From contig CAMVRX010000003.1 of NCBI GenBank assembly GCA_947170005.1, positions 1 to 42,771 on the forward strand: 42,771 nt of DNA, in the 5' to 3' direction. The stretch comes from an uncultured Elusimicrobium sp. (lineage in GTDB: Bacteria; Elusimicrobiota; Elusimicrobia; Elusimicrobiales; Elusimicrobiaceae). The notes beneath the pieces were generated by a model. It saw only the letters and a list, made by a program, of their open reading frames with translations. It did no database searches and was not told the origin of the DNA. The translations under genes were made by a program, and so were the position numbers. Positions 27,542 to 37,122 of this stretch are shown here, piece after piece. Position 1 is the first letter of the stretch. Every line of letters begins with the position of its first letter.

Positions 27542-28285
27542 TTACATAGCAGGCTTATAGTTGGGTCCGTGTTTAATTCCGTCGCGTACTTTGTAGTAGA
27601 ATTTCTTATGTAACTGTACCCCATTGAGTACGTAAGTAACATCTAAGTTATAACCGAGAGTAATTTTTACAGTAAATTCTACCGTCTGCGTATTGCGCGT
27701 TACTTTAGTTTCCACTATTCTAAAGTTAGGGTCGCTTTGATACATAGAACTGGCCCATTGGCGTGCCTCACTAAATTGGTTAATATCATGGGCAATTTGA
27801 GGGGTCATTAAATACGGTTTGTGGGAATTACTTGCAGTTGCTTGCGGAGCATAATTCCCGGTTCCTTGTTCGGCAGAGCAACTGCCGCCGTTACAATTAC
27901 CTTGTGCACGTGCAGTAACAGGTTGTACGCCCAATTTTGTTAGCAAGTCGTGCATTTGTTTGTTTTCTACCTTTAAACGTCTGTTTTCCCGTGCAATAGG
28001 TAAGTTTGCTTGGTTAGCATACTTTTGGTCGGGGTCAATCTGCGGGTTATCAAAGGCGTCTGGCCCTGCGGTATTTACGAACTCAAGGCCTAAATCTTGT
28101 AATTGTGCCCTCAATTGACGGTTTTCTTCAGCTAGACGTCTTTGGGCATCCAACAGTAAGCGTTTTTCAGTTTGAATATATAACGCTACTTCTTGTTGGT
28201 TGCGAAATTCTCTGTATTGGGCAAACGCACTGGTTGCACCTAAACAAAATACTCCAACGAGTATGGCTAATGCTAGTTTTTTCAT
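27542..28285 (-). CDS. Secreted hypothetical protein with coiled-coil segments
   Basis: MKKLALAILVGVFCLGATSAFAQ signal resembling its neighbours. Confidence 0.85.
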   Translation of the reverse strand: MKKLALAILVGVFCLGATSAFAQYREFRNQQEVALYIQTEKRLLLDAQRRLAEENRQLRAQLQDLGLEFVNTAGPDAFDNPQIDPDQKYANQANLPIARENRRLKVENKQMHDLLTKLGVQPVTARAQGNCNGGSCSAEQGTGNYAPQATASNSHKPYLMTPQIAHDINQFSEARQWASSMYQSDPNFRIVETKVTRNTQTVEFTVKITLGYNLDVTYVLNGVQLHKKFYYKVRDGIKHGPNYKPAM

Positions 28286-28297
28286 TTTTTTACTCCT

Positions 28298-29842
28298 TTA
28301 TAAATTTAATTTGTAAGATAATGGGTCCGTTAGCAATTCCACATCGGCACGTTTTACCAAATGCGGGTTTTCGTATTCCCCGTCGGCTTTAAATACAACG
28401 TATTCTTCCGGTGTAATGGGGATTCGATTTAAAGGGCCGGGCACTTCTAAAAATAACCCTCTTTTTAGTGGAATTTCATAAATTCTGCCTGCTTCATTAG
28501 TTTTTAGATATTTGGCACGCGGGAACACCTTTAATTGCGGGTCAATATAATAAAAATAAAACGCTTTAACCATTCTTGCCAATTTATCGGTGTCTTTATA
28601 GACCACGTCTGCTATTTCTACCTTACTCCAATAATAGTCAAACAATCCGTTCGCGCGGTCTTTCTCAATAGATTCTTGTTCTCTTTTTAGTAGCTGTTGA
28701 AAAGCCGCTTTGGTTTCCATCTGCGGGTGTAATACTTCATCTTGTAGTTGCTGTCTTTGTTCAAATACCTGCGGCAAAACACGACTTTTTTGCAGGTAAA
28801 TTTCCCACCTTTGTTGCCTTCTTTCGCTTATTATCTTTTCTTTAAAATAAGTCCAAACATCTTTGTAGGTTGGATGTGGGTTTCCACCTTTGTATGCGCC
28901 TTGTGCTTTATTAACAAAAATTTCCTCATCTGTTTTGTCAAAGACTGCGGCAAAAAGTGCGACATCCATTCCCGCATTATTAATTTGATTGTTCTCTGCG
29001 ATATCAAAAATCTCATTCTTTAACGCTTCATTCTCCATAAAGGGCAACGGACTCTTTTTACTTTGAGCTATAGTTTTTGCATTTTGTAACTCTTGCTGAG
29101 GCAATACTTGTGCATTTCTTATCCGCTTAGGCAAGGATGTGCCGTACAACTTTTGAAGCATATAAATATCAGCGGCTAGGGCCCATTCTTCAAACGCATT
29201 TCCATGCGGGGGTTTGTTTACGCCGGATAAATAATCAAGATCTTCTTTGTTGGGGAGCATAGGGTCTGCACCATATCTATCTTGCCAAGATTGTAACTTC
29301 CTTCCCACCGAAGATATGAAAGTGTTGGTGTGCCAAAAAAGAGAGCGTAGTTGTATTTGTTCTTCCGGGCTTAAGTTTCCTTTTCTATCTTCTAACAAAA
29401 GGCGGTGATAAGCAAGCCAGGTAACCTTAACATCCGGTATGTGTCCTCTATAGCTTGTTGGAATTTTTCCGTCTTGCTGTATGTTTTGTTGTACCCGTAA
29501 CAAAGATCTATTTACTAAGTCGGCACGGTCAGTAAGCCGTACAGGGACCAATTTGGATATATCCACTTGCGGGTGCAAGGCTTCGGCTTTTACACGTTCT
29601 AACGATAAAACCGCCGTAGCTGTTGGAATGTTAGCGGCAGGAGCATAAGGGGTTAATTGCGCCCCTAAAGTGGCGCGGGCTATCTGTCTTTCTACCTGTG
29701 CGCTTACAGCGGACGTAACGGCAGCTGGAGCTTTTGAAGAAAGTGCCCCCGTTAATCCTTTAACTAGGTTCTTTTGAGCATAGACAGACGGTGCAGTCAA
29801 GCACATCATCCCTACAAGTATGGCTATGGTTCTTTTTTTCAT
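28298..29842 (-). CDS. Secreted hypothetical protein, 514 aa
   Basis: MKKRTIAILVGMMCLTAPSVYAQ signal; no family recognised. Confidence 0.85.
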   Translation of the reverse strand: MKKRTIAILVGMMCLTAPSVYAQKNLVKGLTGALSSKAPAAVTSAVSAQVERQIARATLGAQLTPYAPAANIPTATAVLSLERVKAEALHPQVDISKLVPVRLTDRADLVNRSLLRVQQNIQQDGKIPTSYRGHIPDVKVTWLAYHRLLLEDRKGNLSPEEQIQLRSLFWHTNTFISSVGRKLQSWQDRYGADPMLPNKEDLDYLSGVNKPPHGNAFEEWALAADIYMLQKLYGTSLPKRIRNAQVLPQQELQNAKTIAQSKKSPLPFMENEALKNEIFDIAENNQINNAGMDVALFAAVFDKTDEEIFVNKAQGAYKGGNPHPTYKDVWTYFKEKIISERRQQRWEIYLQKSRVLPQVFEQRQQLQDEVLHPQMETKAAFQQLLKREQESIEKDRANGLFDYYWSKVEIADVVYKDTDKLARMVKAFYFYYIDPQLKVFPRAKYLKTNEAGRIYEIPLKRGLFLEVPGPLNRIPITPEEYVVFKADGEYENPHLVKRADVELLTDPLSYKLNL

Positions 29843-29901
29843 TTTAATAGTCCTTATACAACAGAATATACTCTCATTTTAACTTATGGATTGCCAAGAA
29901 C

Positions 29902-29923
29902 ACCATAGGCCAAAAGGCCTATG
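29902..29923. repeat. Perfect palindrome ccataggccaaaaggcctatgg
   Basis: 22-bp hairpin between divergent genes, no clear T tract. Confidence 0.6.
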
Positions 29924-30012
29924 GTCAGCTAGGACTTCGGCCGTTTGATACAGGTGCCGTTTTTAGAGTTAAAAATTATAGAATATATATATCCCCGCAA
30001 AAGGAGCGTTTT

Positions 30013-31938
30013 ATGAAAAATTTTGGATTTGTAAAAGTAGCCGCCGCCGTACCTGCCGTCAAGGTGGGCGACGTGGCCTTTAACGCCGCGCAAATGCTGG
30101 CACAAATTAAACAGGCCGCGCAAGCAGGTGTGCGGGGGGTGGTCTTCCCGGAGTTGGGGCTGACCGGCTATACCTGCGGCGATTTATTTTTGAAACCCAC
30201 TTTATTGGATGCGGCCGAGCGGGAACTTTCCAAACTGCTCACGCAAACCCAAAATTTGGACATTGTATTTATGGTCGGGCTGCCGGTGCGTGCCGGGGCG
30301 GTGCTACTCAATGCGGCGGCCGTTTGCTACAAAGGCCAAATTTGCGGTGTGGTACCCAAAACATATTTGCCCAATTATAACGAGTTTTACGAAAGCCGTT
30401 GGTTTGTGCGTGCGCTGGCCTTTAGCGGCGAAACAGTAACCTTGTGCGGTCAAACCGTACCCGCGGGGACGGACTTGCTGTTTAAGGCAGGCGGATACAC
30501 GTTTGGCGTGGAAATTTGCGAGGATGTATGGGCCACGGTGCCGCCGTCTAGCCAGGCAGTTTTGCAAGGGGCCGAAATTATTTTTAACTTGTCGGCCAGT
30601 AATGCGCTGGTGGGTAAACATGCCTATGTACGCCAGTTGGTAGCCCAGCAATCGGCCCGCGGAATTTGCGGATATGTGTATGGTTCGTGCGGGTTTGGCG
30701 AGTCCACCACCGACGTAGTGTTTGGGGCCAATGCGCTCATTTTTGAGAACGGGGTGGAACTGGCCCACTCGCGCCGGTTTGATTTTAAGCCGCAACTCAT
30801 CTGTGCGGAAATTGACGTAGAACACGTGCGCAACGAACGGCTGAGAAACACTTCCTTCCGTACGGACAGTGCGCTGGAAACGGCGGCCCCGTACGAGGTG
30901 ATTGATTTACAGCAACCCGTGGCGGAAGTGAAAAAACTCACACGCCCGGTATCGCCGCTGCCGTTTGTGCCCCATGGGGAAGAACTGGACGAGCGGTGTG
31001 AGGAAATTTTTAATATCCAAGTTACCGGGTTGGCGACACGTCTGTTGGCCGCGCAGGCTAAAACGGCCGTGGTGGGGATTTCGGGCGGATTGGATTCCAC
31101 CCTGGCCCTGCTGGTGGCGGTGCGCACGTTTGACAAACTGGGCTGGCCGCGTAAACGAATTTTAGGTGTGACCATGCCCGGATTTGGCACGACGGACCGC
31201 ACGTACAAAAATGCACTTAGCTTGATGAAAAAATTGGGGGTAACTGTTCAAGAAATTTCCATTAAAAAAGCGTGCGAACAGCATTTTAAGGATATCGGCC
31301 ACGATGTTAAAAAACACGATACCACGTATGAAAACGCCCAGGCACGCGAACGGACCCAAATTTTAATGGATGTAGCCAACCGCACGGGCGGAATAGTAGT
31401 GGGGACGGGGGATTTGTCCGAACTGGCCTTGGGGTGGTGCACGTACAGTGGGGACCATATATCTATGTACGGGGTCAATGCGGGGGTGCCTAAGACGTTG
31501 GTGAAATCGCTGGTGGAGTGGGTGGCTGCCCATGAAACGACAGACAAACAAACACAACGGGTACTGGCAGACGTAGTGGCTACCCCGATTAGCCCCGAAT
31601 TACTGCCCGCCGATAAAAAGGGCCGCATTGCCCAAAAAACCGAAGATTTGGTGGGGCCGTACGCCCTGCATGATTTCTTCTTATATTACTTAATATACAG
31701 CGGGTTTGGGCCGCAAAAAGTGTTGTTTTTGGCTGCACACGCGTTTGCCGGGCAATTTAAGCCGGTGGAAATTAAAAAATGGCTGGGCGTATTTATCAAG
31801 CGGTTTTTTGCGCAACAGTTCAAGCGCTCCTGCATGCCCGACGGGCCGAAAGTAGGGAGTGTGTCGCTCTCGCCGCGAGGGGATTGGCGCATGCCCAGCG
31901 ACGGCAGTGCAGCCGCGTGGCTAAAAGAGTTGGAGTAG
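30013..31938 (+). CDS. nadE: Glutamine-dependent NAD+ synthetase
   Basis: N-terminal nitrilase-like domain plus VVGISGGLDSTLALLVAV PP-loop. Confidence 0.96.
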   Translation: MKNFGFVKVAAAVPAVKVGDVAFNAAQMLAQIKQAAQAGVRGVVFPELGLTGYTCGDLFLKPTLLDAAERELSKLLTQTQNLDIVFMVGLPVRAGAVLLNAAAVCYKGQICGVVPKTYLPNYNEFYESRWFVRALAFSGETVTLCGQTVPAGTDLLFKAGGYTFGVEICEDVWATVPPSSQAVLQGAEIIFNLSASNALVGKHAYVRQLVAQQSARGICGYVYGSCGFGESTTDVVFGANALIFENGVELAHSRRFDFKPQLICAEIDVEHVRNERLRNTSFRTDSALETAAPYEVIDLQQPVAEVKKLTRPVSPLPFVPHGEELDERCEEIFNIQVTGLATRLLAAQAKTAVVGISGGLDSTLALLVAVRTFDKLGWPRKRILGVTMPGFGTTDRTYKNALSLMKKLGVTVQEISIKKACEQHFKDIGHDVKKHDTTYENAQARERTQILMDVANRTGGIVVGTGDLSELALGWCTYSGDHISMYGVNAGVPKTLVKSLVEWVAAHETTDKQTQRVLADVVATPISPELLPADKKGRIAQKTEDLVGPYALHDFFLYYLIYSGFGPQKVLFLAAHAFAGQFKPVEIKKWLGVFIKRFFAQQFKRSCMPDGPKVGSVSLSPRGDWRMPSDGSAAAWLKELE

Positions 31939-31961
31939 AGGTTTATTCTTTGTGTAGAAAG

Positions 31962-31995
31962 GAACTCCCGGAGAATGCTTGGGAGTTCTTTTTTT
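31962..31995 (+). terminator. Intrinsic terminator after nadE
   Basis: ggaactcccggagaatgcttgggagttcttttttt. Confidence 0.85.
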
Positions 31996-32009
31996 GTAAA
32001 CGATTTTGC

Positions 32010-32015
32010 TATAAT
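32010..32015 (+). promoter_or_regulatory. Predicted -10 element for structured leader copy D
   Basis: TATAAT exactly 20 nt before atctgttttt, same spacing as copies A and B. Confidence 0.6.
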
Positions 32016-32029
32016 GTAGGTACAATTTT

Positions 32030-32252
32030 ATCTGTTTTTGGAAGCGTTTAAGAAACGCAGCGCCTTTTGTAAAGGGCACAATTCAGGTTCAAAGACAGCT
32101 GTTATTAGGTACAAAATAATGTTTTTTCGCGAACTCATTATTTTGTACCGAGAGTTTACCGTGAAAACGGTGAACCACGGCTGTTGTAGTTGGGTTACCT
32201 GAATTGGCTCAAATGCAACTGCCGTTTTTATGTGCATTTCTCCAAAGCAGGT
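32030..32252 (+). ncRNA. Structured 5' leader RNA element, copy D
   Basis: atctgtttttgga/tccaaagcag; gcgtttaagaaacgc; cctttt..aaaggg; long stem aattcaggt(32080-32088)/acctgaatt(32197-32205); ggtacaaaataatg..cattattttgtacc; gtttaccgtgaaaacggtgaac; acggctgttg; aaatgcaactGCCGTTTTTatgtgcattt. Confidence 0.85.
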
Positions 32253-32302
32253 AGATTGAATTTCACGTGGGTCAGGTGTGAACCTGACAAATAGGAGAAA
32301 AA

Positions 32303-32959
32303 ATGAAAAAAGAAAATGCAGTTGTAAAAAATGACGGCATCCTGAGCTTGACTCAGGACCTTCAACGCCAGTCATTGCCGTTATGCTTGTGTAACAGCGT
32401 GCGTGGAAGATGGCAGATCAAGTCTGCCATGACGTCTTTATATCGCCGCGCATTCACTCTCATTGAACTTTTGGTAGTGGTACTCATCATTGGTATTTTG
32501 GCGGCGGTGGCGGTGCCGCAATACCAAAAAGCAGTGGAAAAATCACGCGCGGCAGAAGCCATGCAAATACTTAAAAGTCTGCGTGATGCGCAAGCATTGT
32601 GCATACTGGAGCACGGAGCATCAAGCGATGCTTGCGGTTGGGGAGACGGTGGAACGCAAGGGATAGGAGAACTGTTTGATAATATATCCGTTGACATCCC
32701 AGGCGAAATAGTTGCAACTCCTTTTGACGGAGACGGCATACAAACCAAGTATTTTCAATATGGTGTTATAAGCATTGATGACGATGTAGCAGATCTCTGC
32801 GCAAGCCGTTCCATATCTTCTGATGACGGATACACAATATGTACCAGTGCTAACCCTAATGGAGGTGTATATTATAATCAGTTTATTTGTACACATAACA
32901 CTGCCCAATGGTGTCCTTCTCTGGGTTTCAAGCAGTCGGGAAGTAAGTGGATTTTATGA
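32303..32959 (+). CDS. Prepilin-like / pseudopilin protein (copy 6), long leader
   Basis: RRAFTLIELLVVVLIIGILAAVAVPQYQKAVEKSRAAEAMQ; SD aggaga. Confidence 0.93.
   Translation: MKKENAVVKNDGILSLTQDLQRQSLPLCLCNSVRGRWQIKSAMTSLYRRAFTLIELLVVVLIIGILAAVAVPQYQKAVEKSRAAEAMQILKSLRDAQALCILEHGASSDACGWGDGGTQGIGELFDNISVDIPGEIVATPFDGDGIQTKYFQYGVISIDDDVADLCASRSISSDDGYTICTSANPNGGVYYNQFICTHNTAQWCPSLGFKQSGSKWIL
32341..32430 (+). repeat. Palindromic repeats inside prepilin leader
   Basis: cctgagcttgactcagg (32341-32357) and atggcagatcaagtctgccat (32410-32430). Confidence 0.65.
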
Positions 32960-32998
32960 CAAAATTCCCGGTGTTTACAAAACACCGGGAATTTCTAA
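32960..32998. terminator. Bidirectional intrinsic terminator
   Basis: aaaattcccggtgtttacaaaacaccgggaattt. Confidence 0.8.
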
Positions 32999-33008
32999 AC
33001 TAACTTGC

Positions 33009-34334
33009 TTACAGCAACTTGCCAGCTATATCGGCCAGGCGGCTGCGCTCGGTCTTGGTGAACGTAATGTGACCGTAATTTTTTTGGCCTTTTAGGCGGT
33101 CCACCAAGTACGTAAGGCCGTTGGATTCCACGTCCAAATACGGCGTATCAATTTGGTATGGGTCCCCGGTTACTACTACTTTGGTGCCTTCGCCCGCGCG
33201 GGTTAAAATCGTTTTCATCTCGTGCGGGGTCAGGTTTTGGGCGTCGTCCACAATCATATATTGCCCGGGCAGCGAACGGCCGCGCATGTGCGTGACCGAG
33301 GCAATTTCAATCTTGCCGCTGTCGAGTAAATAATGTGCTTTTTCTTCCCCTTCGTCCGGGTTTTTGCGGTCGGCCAAGAAGGCCAAGTTATCATAAATGG
33401 CGCCCATCCACGCATCTAGTTTTTCTTCTTTGGTACCCGGTAAAAAGCCCAAATCTTTGCCCACGGGAACGATGGAGCGGCACACGACCATGCGGCGGTA
33501 GGCGTTGTCGTCCATGGTGCGTTGCAGACCGGTGGCCAGGGTAACGAGTGTTTTACCGGTACCTGCCGTACCGACGAGGGTAACTAAATCCAAGCTGTCA
33601 TCTAGCAGCAGTTCCATGGCAAAGCGTTGCTCCTTGTTAAGCGGCTTAATGCCCCACGCCACCGGCTCTTGCGAGGAAAGCGGACGAAGCACAAAATCCC
33701 CGCTGTTAGCTACGCGGCCGATGGCAGATTTTTTGCTGCCGTCGTTCGTTTTCAAAATAACAAACTGGTTGGCCATAAATTTTTGCGGGTCCAGCTCCAG
33801 TTTTTTGGTGCGATAAAACGCGTCAATTTCATCGGGCGATACTTCCAGTTCCGTCACCCCGCTGTAAAGCTCATCCATATTCACTTTATCGGTGGTATAG
33901 TCCTGCGCGTTTAAGCCCAGTGCCTCGGCCTTTAGGCGCATATTGATGTCTTTGGTGACTACGATTACGGGGGTGGCGTTTTTCTTGTAAGAGCCTTCTT
34001 TTTTGCCCAAGGTATAAGCGATATTTAAGATGGCATTGTCGGCCTTGTTAAAGGCCATAGAATAAGGAAGGGTGTTGGGCAAATCCATTACAATTTTAAG
34101 CGTGCCGCCGTCGTCTAGTTTGACCCCTTCGTTTAGGCGGCCCTTTTTGCGCAGCTCATCTAACATGCGCGAAACCATACGCGCATTTTTGCCGCGGGTA
34201 TCGCCCTCGGTCTTAAAGGCGTCAAGTTCCTCAATGACGGCCATGGGGATGATAATGTCATTATCGTCAAAAGCACGCAGACAGTTCACATCGTGCAGCA
34301 AAACGTTAGTGTCAATAATGAATGTTTTTTTCAT
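33009..34334 (-). CDS. PIN domain-PhoH family ATPase
   Basis: MKKTFIIDTNVLLHD PIN start; LVGTAGTGKTLVTLATGL Walker A; YMIVDDAQNLTPHEMKTILTRAGEGTKVVVTGD; start at 34334. Confidence 0.95.
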   Translation of the reverse strand: MKKTFIIDTNVLLHDVNCLRAFDDNDIIIPMAVIEELDAFKTEGDTRGKNARMVSRMLDELRKKGRLNEGVKLDDGGTLKIVMDLPNTLPYSMAFNKADNAILNIAYTLGKKEGSYKKNATPVIVVTKDINMRLKAEALGLNAQDYTTDKVNMDELYSGVTELEVSPDEIDAFYRTKKLELDPQKFMANQFVILKTNDGSKKSAIGRVANSGDFVLRPLSSQEPVAWGIKPLNKEQRFAMELLLDDSLDLVTLVGTAGTGKTLVTLATGLQRTMDDNAYRRMVVCRSIVPVGKDLGFLPGTKEEKLDAWMGAIYDNLAFLADRKNPDEGEEKAHYLLDSGKIEIASVTHMRGRSLPGQYMIVDDAQNLTPHEMKTILTRAGEGTKVVVTGDPYQIDTPYLDVESNGLTYLVDRLKGQKNYGHITFTKTERSRLADIAGKLL

Positions 34335-34433
34335 GGGCACCCTCCGTGCAACCACAGCTTAATTATAGTATAATCCTGTAAAGGGCAAAATCAAGGTCCC
34401 TCGTTTTCATTGTAGCATTATTTAGAGAATTTT

Positions 34434-36794
34434 ATGAAATACCTTTGCATTCATGGTCATTTTTACCAACCCCCGCGCGAAAACGCGTGGCTGGAAGAAA
34501 TTGAACGGCAGGACAGTGCGGCCCCATACCACGATTGGAACGCACGCATTTGTGCGGAATGTTATTCCCCCAATGCGCTGGCGCGTGTGCTCAATGATAA
34601 AAAAGAATTAACGGGTTTGGTGAATAATTATTCGCGCATTAGTTTTAACTTTGGGCCGACGTTGCTGTCGTGGATGCAAGAAAAAGAACCCGAAGTGTAT
34701 CAGGCTATTTTGGAAGCGGACCGTCAAAGCAGGGAGCGGTTTTCCGGCCATGGCAGCGCGCTGGCGCAGGTATATAACCATATCATTTTGCCGCTTGCCA
34801 ACGGGCGCGATAAAGAAACCCAAGTAAAGTGGGGTATTTACGATTTTGAAAAGCGCTTTGGCCGTAAGCCCGAGGCTTTGTGGCTGGCCGAAACCGCCTG
34901 CAATACCGAAACGCTGGAAGTGCTGGCCGCCAATGGGATGAAATTTGTCATTTTGGCCCCCGGCCAATGTGCCCGCGTGCGTAAAATAGGCGAAGAGAAA
35001 TGGCAAGAAATCGGCGCCGGGGTGGACCCCAAGCGGCCGTATTTATGCAAGTTGCCCAGCGGACAGAAAATTGTATTGTTTTTTTACGATGGGCCTATTT
35101 CGCAAGGGATTGCGTTTTCGGATACGCTTTCTTCGGGTGAGAAATTTGCCTCGCGCCTGCTAAGTACCTATAACCATACCGACGAGCCGCAGCTTATGCA
35201 CATTGCTACCGATGGGGAAACCTACGGACACCACCAAAAATTTGCCGAAATGGCCCTGGCCTACTGCTTGAAAACCGTGCAGGAAAAACCCGACGTACAA
35301 CTAACCGTGTACGGTGAATTTTTGGAAAAAAATCCGCCGCAGTACGAAGCACAAATTCACGAAAATTCATCCTGGAGTTGCTTCCACGGGGTGGAGCGTT
35401 GGCGGGCGAATTGCGGGTGCAATTCGGGCATGCACGGCGGTTGGAACCAAAAATGGCGCGGGCCGCTACGCGCAGCGTTGGACTTTATCCGCGACGAGAT
35501 GATTAAAACTTTTGAGCAAGTGGGCGGCGCGTATTTTAAGGACGTATGGGCCGCGCGTAATGACTATATTGAACTTATTTTGGACCGCTCTTTAGATGCA
35601 CAGCACCGGTTTTTCCTGCGTCATGCTACCGAAAAAGCCTGGAACGACCGTTCCGCTGCTCTTATGCTGCTTGAAATGCAGCGCATGGCCATGCTGATGT
35701 ATACCAGCTGCGGGTGGTTTTTTGACGAAGTAAGCGGCTTGGAAACGACCCAAATTATGCAGTACGCTTGCCGGGCGATGGAGTTAAATTATGCGCTGAG
35801 CGGACGCAATTTGGAACCGCAGTTTGTGCAAATGCTTGAAAAAGCACCCAGCAATTTGCCCGAGATTAAAAACGGAGCCGTGGCGTATGAGCGTTATGTA
35901 AAACCGCAGGCCGCCAGTTTGGAAAAAATGGCTCTTTGTCACCTGGTTACGTTACTGGCCGACGAAACGACCAACCCGCACAAAGCCTACGCGTGCGACG
36001 TGCTGGACTTTAAACCGGTCAAATTAACGGCCCCGAATGCCGCTTTGTGGTACGGGTACATCCGGCTCAAATCCCGCATTACTTTGGAGGAACGAAACAT
36101 TCCCTTCGCCTTATTGCGCCGTGCCACCGCCAGCCTGACTTGCGGGGCCGGCGGGGACAATATGGACCCGGTATTTGCCCGGCTTAAAGAGCTATTTGAA
36201 GCCCAAAAATACGACGAGTGTGCGGAGTTTATCCGCCAGCAGTTGCGCCAAGAGGTGCCGCTAAGCCAAATGAGTATGGATGTGCGGCACAAAGTGGTAC
36301 AGCAGGTGCTGCGGCGTATGGATGAAGAAACGGCCCGGGTGTGTGAGGAGTTATTTGAAAAACAATACTCCGTGGTGCGGGGACTACAACTATTGGGTAC
36401 GCCCATCCCGCGGCCTTTTTTGGAAGCGGCTAACTTTGTGCTCACCAGCGACCTGGCGGCCGAGTTCCGCGCGGCAGACATCAACGTAAACGATGTGGAA
36501 GAACTGATGGAAGATGTTACTACGTTGGGGTTGGATGTTTCCAAGGGGAAAGTGGCGGCGGCCGTGAGCGAAAAATTGACTTTTTTGGCGTTTGCTTTTG
36601 CGCGTAACCCGGCCGATAAGGCGGCTGCGCATAAGTTGGTAGAGTTTTTGAACTATACGGAGATTTTTGGCTTTGCGCCCGACACGATTAAAGCGCAGGA
36701 GTTTGTGTATTTTGGTTTAAAGTCGTTGGGAGAGGAAGCTAAAAAGAAAGATATTTTGCGGGCCTTGGCGCGCAAACTGAAAATAGCGTTGTAA
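34434..36794 (+). CDS. Glycoside hydrolase family 57 protein with DUF3536-type C-terminus
   Basis: MKYLCIHGHFYQPPRENAWLEEIERQDSAAPYHDWN; GRKPEALWLAETA; MHIATDGETYGHHQKF. Confidence 0.92.
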   Translation: MKYLCIHGHFYQPPRENAWLEEIERQDSAAPYHDWNARICAECYSPNALARVLNDKKELTGLVNNYSRISFNFGPTLLSWMQEKEPEVYQAILEADRQSRERFSGHGSALAQVYNHIILPLANGRDKETQVKWGIYDFEKRFGRKPEALWLAETACNTETLEVLAANGMKFVILAPGQCARVRKIGEEKWQEIGAGVDPKRPYLCKLPSGQKIVLFFYDGPISQGIAFSDTLSSGEKFASRLLSTYNHTDEPQLMHIATDGETYGHHQKFAEMALAYCLKTVQEKPDVQLTVYGEFLEKNPPQYEAQIHENSSWSCFHGVERWRANCGCNSGMHGGWNQKWRGPLRAALDFIRDEMIKTFEQVGGAYFKDVWAARNDYIELILDRSLDAQHRFFLRHATEKAWNDRSAALMLLEMQRMAMLMYTSCGWFFDEVSGLETTQIMQYACRAMELNYALSGRNLEPQFVQMLEKAPSNLPEIKNGAVAYERYVKPQAASLEKMALCHLVTLLADETTNPHKAYACDVLDFKPVKLTAPNAALWYGYIRLKSRITLEERNIPFALLRRATASLTCGAGGDNMDPVFARLKELFEAQKYDECAEFIRQQLRQEVPLSQMSMDVRHKVVQQVLRRMDEETARVCEELFEKQYSVVRGLQLLGTPIPRPFLEAANFVLTSDLAAEFRAADINVNDVEELMEDVTTLGLDVSKGKVAAAVSEKLTFLAFAFARNPADKAAAHKLVEFLNYTEIFGFAPDTIKAQEFVYFGLKSLGEEAKKKDILRALARKLKIAL

Positions 36795-36814
36795 AAAGGG
36801 TTTTAGCATATCTA

Positions 36815-36846
36815 AAAAAGCACTGTTCAAAACAGTGCTTTTTTAT
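36815..36846 (+). terminator. Intrinsic terminator abutting the copy B promoter
   Basis: aaaaagcactgttcaaaacagtgctttttta. Confidence 0.85.
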
Positions 36847-36852
36847 TATACT
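36847..36852 (+). promoter_or_regulatory. Predicted -10 element for structured leader copy B
   Basis: TATACT exactly 20 nt before atctgttttt. Confidence 0.55.
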
Positions 36853-36868
36853 ATAAGTACAATTTCAT

Positions 36869-37088
36869 CTGTTTTTGGAAGCGTTTTAGAAACGCGGAAC
36901 TCTTTTGAAGAGGGAATAATCACGCCAAAGGCAGCCTATTGGGCGTAAAGAGAAGGGCCTTCGAAACCCGGCTCTTTATGCTTAATGTTTGCTATTTACA
37001 AAAATAGTAAATTACGGCTGTTGTATTTATGTTCTGTGATTATTCCATAAATATAGCGGCCGTTTTTGCATGCGTTTTTCCAAAACAG
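36869..37088 (+). ncRNA. Structured 5' leader RNA element, copy B
   Basis: ctgtttttggaa/ttccaaaacag; gcgttttagaaacgc; ctcttttgaagag; long stem ggaataatcac(36913-36923)/gtgattattcc(37036-37046); gcgtaaagag..ctctttatgc with ccttcgaaaccc; acggctgttg; GCCGTTTTTG. Confidence 0.85.
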
Positions 37089-37122
37089 AAAAATTGAAAA
37101 CTAGTTGCAAAGGAGAAATAAA

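Noticed and set aside
29902-29923. ccataggccaaaaggcctatgg as a regulator operator
   Set aside because: A single palindrome with no second copy seen; could equally be a weak terminator, so not claimed as regulatory.
6794-37088. Leader elements as c-di-GMP (GEMM) riboswitches
   Set aside because: GEMM would be plausible before pilin genes, but size, junction layout and conserved motifs do not match the GEMM consensus I know.
6794-37088. Leader elements as retron, group II intron, integron attC or IS200/605 ends
   Set aside because: No reverse transcriptase, integrase or transposase gene is present in the window, and the elements are always upstream of and co-oriented with prepilins.
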